From the NCBI GenBank assembly GCA_001657385.1, contig LYSZ01000001.1:248001-312000 (forward strand): a DNA stretch of 64,000 bases. The letters are read 5' to 3'. Positions 59,085 to 64,000 of this stretch are shown here, piece by piece (positions within the stretch are counted from its first letter, which is position 1; each line of letters begins with the position of its first letter). The stretch is from Parvularcula sp. BBD 1991-13 (GTDB lineage Bacteria > Pseudomonadota > Alphaproteobacteria > Caulobacterales > Parvularculaceae). The position numbers were made by a program, and so were the translations under genes. The notes under the pieces are model-generated. The model was given only the letters and a program-made list of their open reading frames with translations, was not told the DNA's origin and searched no databases.

Positions 59085-59870
59085 ATGACCGCCGATTATG
59101 AAACCGTAAACTATGAAACGCCCCATGACGGCGTTGCGCTGGTCGTCCTCAACAGGCCGGACAGACTGAACGCGTTCAACGCGGCGCTGCGCCGCGATCT
59201 CGCCGACGCCATGCGGCGGATTTCCGCCGACGACGCGATCCGCGTCGCCGTCGTCACCGGCGAGGGGCGCGCCTTCTGCGCCGGCGCCGATGTGAGCGCG
59301 GTGAACGAAGCGTCCAATGTGGAAGACGTTCTGAACACGGAATACGGCGCCTTTCTCGGCGTCATTCAGACCATGCCCAAACCCGTCATCGCTGCGATCA
59401 ACGGTCCGGCGGCGGGGATCGGCATGACCACCGCCCTGACCTGCGACCTTCGTGTGATGGGCGCCGACGCCTATCTGATGAGCGCTTTCGCCAATATCGG
59501 GCTTGTTCCGGACGGCGGGCTGTCATGGCTGCTGACGCAGGAAGTGGGCTATGCCCGCGCTTACCAGCTTGCGGTCGAGGCGGAAAAGATCGACGCTGCG
59601 CGGGCGCTGGAATGGGGGCTCGTCAATCGCGTCGCGGCGGCGGGAGACACCCTCGCCAACGCGCTGGAATGGGCGAAGAGCCTGACCGAGCGCGCGCCGA
59701 TCGCCATGGCGCTAACCAAGCGCGCCTTCCGCGCGGCCAGCCAGGAGGGCCTGCGCAACGCCATGGCCTATGAGGCGATGCTGCAGCGCACGGCCATTGC
59801 GACCGAAGATTGCGTCGAGGGCGTCAAGGCGCTGTTCGAGAAACGCAAACCCGCTTTCAAGGGCCGATAA
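59085..59870 (+). CDS. enoyl-CoA hydratase/isomerase family protein
   Basis: 261 residues from ATG 59085. Crotonase fold with oxyanion-hole motifs FCAGADVSAV (about 66-75) and AINGPAAGIGMTTAL, and the second catalytic region IGLVPDGGLSWLL (about 135), where an Asp is at the site of the usual Glu, a variant seen in isomerase- and hydratase-type relatives. Acts on acyl-CoA thioesters, probably in fatty acid breakdown; the substrate chain length is unknown. Convergent with the prepilin peptidase gene. Confidence 0.85.
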   Translation: MTADYETVNYETPHDGVALVVLNRPDRLNAFNAALRRDLADAMRRISADDAIRVAVVTGEGRAFCAGADVSAVNEASNVEDVLNTEYGAFLGVIQTMPKPVIAAINGPAAGIGMTTALTCDLRVMGADAYLMSAFANIGLVPDGGLSWLLTQEVGYARAYQLAVEAEKIDAARALEWGLVNRVAAAGDTLANALEWAKSLTERAPIAMALTKRAFRAASQEGLRNAMAYEAMLQRTAIATEDCVEGVKALFEKRKPAFKGR

Positions 59871-59961
59871 AGCCGCAACGCCGCACGCGCTTCGCCTCTA
59901 TGACGGCTTTGCGGGTCTGGCCCTCGCGCCGGCGCATGAAGGCTTTTTCAGGGCTGCGCTT

Positions 59962-60747
59962 TCAGGGCGTCGCCAGCCCCGTCGCGGCAAGCATGATCGC
60001 GCCGGCAAGGGCGAGCGCCGGACCGAAGGGCAGCGGCGTTTGCGCCGTCATCCTGACGCCGGCCAGGCGCATGATCAGCGCCCCGATCAATCCGGCGACG
60101 GCGCCGATGAACACGATCGGCGGCAGCGCCGGCCAGCCGAGCCACGCGCCGAGCGCGCCCAGCAGCTTGGCGTCGCCGAGCCCGAGCCCTTCAATGCCGC
60201 GCAGGCGGTAGAACGCCTCGGCGATCGCCCGGAACACGGCGTATCCCGCGACGGCGCCGATCAGCGCCGTCTGCCCGTCGACGAACGCCGCGCCCAGGCC
60301 GTTGACCGCCAGCCCGGCCAGGGCCAGGGGCAGGGTGAGCGCGTCCGGCAGGTACCCGGTTTCAAGGTCGATGACGGCGAGGGCGATCAGCATCCACAAC
60401 AGGACGGCCGCGGCGGCGGCGGCGAGGGTCGGCCCGAACAGGAGCCACGCGCCGAGCGCCGCCGCGCCGCCCATAAGCTCCACCGCCGGGTACCGAAGCG
60501 ATATCGGCGCGCCGCAGGCGGCGCATCGGCCCCGCGCGATCAGGAAGCCGGCGACGGGAACGAGGTGCGGGATCTTTATCCGCGCGCCGCAGGCGGGGCA
60601 GTAGGAGCGCGGCGCCATGAAATCGCCGCGCCGCCTGTCGTCATCGACAAGCCCCCACATGGCCGGTCCGCGATGGATGACGACATTGAGGAAACTCCCC
60701 GCCAGAAGGCCGAGAATAATCACCACCGCTATCGTCAAAAAGGGCAT
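59962..60747 (-). CDS. prepilin peptidase (A24 family)
   Basis: Inner-membrane aspartic protease that cleaves and N-methylates type IV pilin and type II secretion pseudopilin precursors. 261 residues from ATG 60747; a TTG upstream is also open. N-terminal LLAGSFLNVVIHR, the zinc-binding CPACG...CAACG motifs, and the two catalytic Asp motifs AVIDLETGYLPD (about 133) and GLGLGDAKLLGALGAWLGW. Several membrane helices. No pilin genes are adjacent. Confidence 0.9.
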   Translation of the reverse strand: MPFLTIAVVIILGLLAGSFLNVVIHRGPAMWGLVDDDRRRGDFMAPRSYCPACGARIKIPHLVPVAGFLIARGRCAACGAPISLRYPAVELMGGAAALGAWLLFGPTLAAAAAAVLLWMLIALAVIDLETGYLPDALTLPLALAGLAVNGLGAAFVDGQTALIGAVAGYAVFRAIAEAFYRLRGIEGLGLGDAKLLGALGAWLGWPALPPIVFIGAVAGLIGALIMRLAGVRMTAQTPLPFGPALALAGAIMLAATGLATP

Positions 60748-60977
60748 ATGGTTTGGAAAAGACGGCAAGGCCCGGCTGGGTCAGCGCAAAATCGAAAAAG
60801 CGCGCATGCTTCAGTCCATAGGGCGGTTCGGCCTGGAAAGAAAGCAACGACGTTGAACGGGGGGGCGGGCGAGCCATGGGCTGTTTCCGGCCCGGCTCGT
60901 CGCTTAGGCGGACCAGCGCCCGCAGTCTTGTGAATCACACGATCAATTCGCGTCCGTCAGCGACGCCGCGTTGCTCG

Positions 60978-61010
60978 AAAAAAAGCCGCCCCTTAATGGG
61001 GGCGGCTTTT
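60978..61010 (-). terminator. terminator of the TonB receptor gene
   Basis: AAAAGCCGCCCC (60981-60992) pairs with GGGGCGGCTTTT (60999-61010) around a short loop. Reading the minus strand it is followed by a T-run (complement of the A-run at 60978-60984). It lies 58 bases after the receptor stop. Confidence 0.85.
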
Positions 61011-61067
61011 CTGAAGCATGGCGCGTTGTTGAAAGGGAGCCGCCGGAGGGCGGCTCCGCATTCGGTT

Positions 61068-63716
61068 CTAGAACCGCGCGGTCACCGAAGCCGACAGCGT
61101 GCGGCCGCGTTCGTAAGTGTTGAACTCGGTGCGGCGTCCTTCGGTGTTGATCTGGAATTCCTCGTTGCTTTCGCCGAGGAGGTTCCGCGCGCTGAGACCG
61201 ATCGTCATGTCGGTTCCGGCCACGACGATGTTCTGGCGGAACACGGCGTCGAGCTGAATGCCCGGGCGTTCGAACACGTCGAGAAGACGCGCCGGGTTCG
61301 ATTCGACGTCGCCCCGTTCGCCGCGCGCCAGCAGACGCTCGGAGACCCAGCCCAAGAGGACCGTGAACTGCGTGTTTTCGCCTTCCCAGCCGAACTGGGA
61401 GTTGACGATGTGCCGCGGCGTGCCGGCCAGCTGCGAACCGTCGATGCCGAAGGTGTCGCCCGGCGTGATGGTGCCGTCACGCTCCAGAATAAGATCGTCA
61501 GCGTCCGCGCTGATTTCCGATTCTGTGAACGTGTAGTTCAGAGAGAACAGCCATTCGCGATCCAGGAACCAGTTGTTCCAGGGGATTTCAAAATTCGACC
61601 GGAACTCCACCTCGCCGCCGTAAAGCTCGGCTTTCGGCGAGTTGATAAAGGTGGTCTGGAAGTTGAAGTCGCCCTGCGGGAACTGGATTTCCTCGATCGG
61701 GTTGTCGATTTCCTTATAGAAACCGGCGATCGTGAAGAACTGGTTGCGCCCGAGATAGAATTCGTAACGGGCGTCGTAGTTCCGGAACTCGCTGTCCTGA
61801 AGGAACGGGTTGCCGAGGAAGGTCCGGTCCGTTTCCGGGTCGAGGAAGGCGGAAGCCGCAAGTTCGCGGAACTGCGGGCGCGCGATAGTGTGCGAATAGC
61901 CCAGACGCAGTTGCATGTCGTCGGTAAAGTTCCACGTCACCGTCGCCGAGGGCAGCCAGTAATCGTTGGCGATCGTCGTATCGAACTGATCCGAGTTCAC
62001 GAACCGGTCGAAGGTGTCGACGGTCTGTTCCGCATCTTCATAACGGACGCCGGCGGTGAAGCGAACCGTCGGGATCAATTCCGCATCCATTTGCGCATAT
62101 GCGGCGTGAACCGTCAGTTCGCCGTTGTAGGAGCTGACGCCCTGGGTCGCGGTGTCCGTCAGACGGAACCGGTTGGGGTCGATGTTATCCGGCGAGAACA
62201 GGAAGTCGATCCGGGCCTGAGCCGTCTCCAGCGGAAGGCTGGTGTTCGTAATGAACTGGAACGGGTTGTTGATGAACGTCCGGTCGTTATCGACGTATTC
62301 ATAACCGGCGGAAAGCGTGACTTCGCGCGCGCCGGAGATCGGAACGTACCAGAACGCGTCCGCGCCGCCGCTCCACGTATCGTCTTCCAGCTCGGAGAAG
62401 TTGATCCGGTGGAACGACGTGAACGGAACGAATGTCGGCACGTCGTTGGCGTCGAGAAGCAGGTCCGCGAACGAACGCTCATACGGAGAGTCGCGTTCGG
62501 CGCGGGCGAACGAGCCCCGCCAGTTGATCTCGAACTGGTCGCCAAGCTCGTGCTCGCCGGCGGCCTGTCCCATATAGAGGGAGCGCTCCAGGAAAATGCT
62601 TTCCTGAGTCTGGAAGTCGCCGATGTTGAAGTTGGCCTGTTCCGGGAAGTTCGGATCGTCGTTCGGCGACTGGATCTGCGATTGTTTGGTCGTCGAATGG
62701 ATGTAGAGACCGGTCAGTTGGAGAACCTGGCGCTCCCATTCCAGGGACGTCGACAGGAGGCCGTTCACCGTCGTATCGAGGCTGGTCTCGGTCTGCCGCG
62801 TGTTGATGCCGACAACCTGGTTGTTCGCAAGCTGACGAACGGCTTCTTCCGTGGTCCAGTCCGACTTGTATCCGACGACGCCGGTAACGCCGAGCGTCAT
62901 GCCGTTGTCGAAATCGAAAACGGCGCCGCCGTCGACGGAGGCTTCGTAATTCGGACCCAGCGTGCCTTCCTGGATGACGGAGAGCGGGGAGTTGACGAGG
63001 CTTTCGCCGACCAGTTCCTGTTCCGCGTCGGTCAGGTCTTCCAGCGCGGTGCCGGAGTTGATCACCGCTTGCAGCGGGCCGGGCACGTCGCGAATGCCGT
63101 CGTCAAAACCAAGCCAGTCAAGATCGCCGCCGTTGACGAAAAGACCGTCCTGACCGGTCGTGACGGTGTTGAGACCGACGCCGAGTTTGACGTTCAGGAA
63201 GTTTTCGGCCGGCGCGCGGAGCGTTTCCAGATCGATGATGCCGCCGCCAAATTCGCCGGGATAGTTCGGCGAAAAGGTTTTCTGAACCGCCGCGCCCTGA
63301 AGGATGTTGGACGGAAACAGATCAAGCGGAACCGTTCTCTTCAGCGGTTCCGGGCTCGGCAGCGGAGACCCGTTGAGGCGCGCCGCGGAGTAACGGTCGC
63401 CAAGGCCGCGGACATAGGCGAACTTGCCGCCGACAATGCTGAGACCGCTGAGGCGGGTCAGGGCCAGGGCGGCGTTGTCGTCGCCGGTGCGGGCGAGATC
63501 GTCAGCGCTCAGAAAGGTTGCAACCTGCGAGGTTGCGCGCTGCGGGTCGGGAATGTTCACGCCGCGAACGATGATTTCGTCGGCGATGACGGCGTTGGGA
63601 CCGGTGGTCGTGTTCAGACCGCTTTCAGCCGCCTGGTCCTGGGCGAGCGCGGCGCTCGCGGGGGCGAGCATCGTGGTCGCCAGGAGCAGGCCGCATAATT
63701 TACGATGGAATGTCAT
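61068..63716 (-). CDS. TonB-dependent outer-membrane receptor
   Basis: 882 residues from ATG 63716. Signal peptide ending near ALAQDQ (about 26), plug domain (about 45-190) with RGVNIPDPQRATSQVATFLSADDLAR and NILQGAAVQKTF, then a long beta-barrel of alternating hydrophobic strands ending with SVTARF, the expected C-terminal aromatic. It transports a ligand across the outer membrane with TonB energy; the ligand is not evident. A CarboxypepD-like or TonB-box-like EEIIVRG stretch lies near residue 50 (DEIIVRG). It follows the partially visible secreted protein gene, separated by a strong hairpin. Confidence 0.9.
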   Translation of the reverse strand: MTFHRKLCGLLLATTMLAPASAALAQDQAAESGLNTTTGPNAVIADEIIVRGVNIPDPQRATSQVATFLSADDLARTGDDNAALALTRLSGLSIVGGKFAYVRGLGDRYSAARLNGSPLPSPEPLKRTVPLDLFPSNILQGAAVQKTFSPNYPGEFGGGIIDLETLRAPAENFLNVKLGVGLNTVTTGQDGLFVNGGDLDWLGFDDGIRDVPGPLQAVINSGTALEDLTDAEQELVGESLVNSPLSVIQEGTLGPNYEASVDGGAVFDFDNGMTLGVTGVVGYKSDWTTEEAVRQLANNQVVGINTRQTETSLDTTVNGLLSTSLEWERQVLQLTGLYIHSTTKQSQIQSPNDDPNFPEQANFNIGDFQTQESIFLERSLYMGQAAGEHELGDQFEINWRGSFARAERDSPYERSFADLLLDANDVPTFVPFTSFHRINFSELEDDTWSGGADAFWYVPISGAREVTLSAGYEYVDNDRTFINNPFQFITNTSLPLETAQARIDFLFSPDNIDPNRFRLTDTATQGVSSYNGELTVHAAYAQMDAELIPTVRFTAGVRYEDAEQTVDTFDRFVNSDQFDTTIANDYWLPSATVTWNFTDDMQLRLGYSHTIARPQFRELAASAFLDPETDRTFLGNPFLQDSEFRNYDARYEFYLGRNQFFTIAGFYKEIDNPIEEIQFPQGDFNFQTTFINSPKAELYGGEVEFRSNFEIPWNNWFLDREWLFSLNYTFTESEISADADDLILERDGTITPGDTFGIDGSQLAGTPRHIVNSQFGWEGENTQFTVLLGWVSERLLARGERGDVESNPARLLDVFERPGIQLDAVFRQNIVVAGTDMTIGLSARNLLGESNEEFQINTEGRRTEFNTYERGRTLSASVTARF

Positions 63717-63754
63717 GATTTCATCAACCTTAAAATTTGTTTCGAAAGGAACTG

Positions 63755-63785
63755 GGGCGGCGCGTTCCCCTCGAACGCGCCGCCC
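63755..63785 (-). terminator. strong hairpin between secreted protein and receptor genes
   Basis: A perfect 13-bp GC-rich stem (63755-63767 with 63773-63785) and five-base loop lie between the stop of the partial gene and the receptor start. No T-run follows, so it may be an attenuating or mRNA-stabilising hairpin that makes receptor and secreted protein levels differ. Confidence 0.5.
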
Positions 63786-63796
63786 GCACGACCTGA

Positions 63797-64000
63797 TTAG
63801 CAGTCGTCCGCTTCCAGACCGCAGCTCCATTCGGCCCACCAGCGATCGTTGCTGTCTTCAACGGCGCCGATGTATCCGACGTTTTCGAAGAAGGTGTCGA
63901 TCGTTCCGGACGGATCGGTGAAGGCCGTCCGGCCCGCCGCCGCGGAGTCGTTGATGAAGCCGCTGATCAGGTTCACCGAGACAGCCTGGGTGTTGTCCGT
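63797..64000 (-). CDS. secreted protein, C-terminal fragment
   Basis: The last 67 codons are visible: an open frame from the window edge to TAA at 63797. The C-terminus contains FFENVGYIGAVEDSNDRWWAEWS and two Cys residues (SCG and DDC) that may form a disulfide. The YIGA...WW..W pattern is seen at the C-termini of secreted proteins encoded directly upstream of TonB receptors in some alphaproteobacteria. The N-terminus and function are outside the window. Confidence 0.6.
   Translation of the reverse strand, partial: TDNTQAVSVNLISGFINDSAAAGRTAFTDPSGTIDTFFENVGYIGAVEDSNDRWWAEWSCGLEADDC

Noticed and set aside
60876-63698. Long open frame antisense to the TonB receptor
   Set aside because: The receptor reading frame has a signal peptide, plug, barrel and C-terminal Phe; the opposite frame has none of these.

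Overview
The window is GC-rich (roughly two thirds G+C by eye) and packed with genes in short runs that switch strand often. The organism is very probably an alphaproteobacterium. The main evidence is an alphaproteobacterial-type LexA box (GAAC-N7-GAAC) between uvrA and ssb, the sequence style of GyrA, RpoD, CarA/CarB, LipA and TypA, and a DnaG whose zinc site is mostly gone. A family-level guess (Parvularculaceae or Hyphomonadaceae relatives) is inference only. No rRNA, tRNA, CRISPR array, prophage or insertion sequence was seen.

Layout. 1-4.2 kb: end of rpmH, then rnpA, yidC, yihA and a XerC-type recombinase. 4.3-8.3 kb: greA and carB on the minus strand. 8.7-14.1 kb: accessory genes (a trypsin-like protease without a signal peptide, a secreted Vgb-like propeller coupled to a CxxCH protein, VOC and MBL enzymes, an AraC regulator). 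14.2-22.3 kb: carA, yqeY, typA, dnaG and rpoD. 22.4-30.4 kb: a KAP-type membrane NTPase, lipoproteins, a GAF-histidine kinase with a degenerate ATPase domain, an HExxxGHH lipoprotein peptidase and a PepSY protein. 30.6-35.4 kb: ald with a divergent Lrp-type regulator, a small XRE protein, lipA and an exported RidA. 35.5-38.7 kb: the Lhr-like helicase and PdeM nuclease of the ligase-associated repair set, without ligase or exonuclease. 38.7-41.2 kb: a DUF3307 membrane protein and a SatD protein separated by two tandem-repeat arrays, then an SDR. 41.5-43.5 kb: an AT-rich patch with a second XRE protein, two tiny ORFs and a STAND-like ATPase about 20 bp downstream of uvrA. 43.5-48.5 kb: uvrA, the LexA box, ssb, a histone H1-like Lys-rich protein and a small lipoprotein. 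48.9-52.7 kb: a PhoX/DUF839 protein, a Kelch protein and a Cu-Zn SOD, all exported. 52.9-59.9 kb: gyrA, coaD, two cyclophilins, a GT4 glycosyltransferase and an enoyl-CoA hydratase. 60-64 kb: a prepilin peptidase, a TonB-dependent receptor and the C-terminus of the secreted protein in front of it.

How the genes fit together. Most of the window is housekeeping: pyrimidine/arginine precursor synthesis (carAB, split about 6 kb apart), transcription and replication (rpoD, greA, dnaG, gyrA, ssb), membrane biogenesis (yidC) and lipoate synthesis. DNA repair and SOS are well represented (uvrA, ssb, LexA box, Lhr-like helicase, PdeM). The parts most likely to hold undescribed biology are the AT-rich ATPase patch placed behind SOS-regulated uvrA, the KAP NTPase behind rpoD, the SatD/DUF3307 pair with its 28-bp iterons, the propeller plus CxxCH pair, and a roughly 108-bp interspersed repeat found twice, each time between convergent genes.
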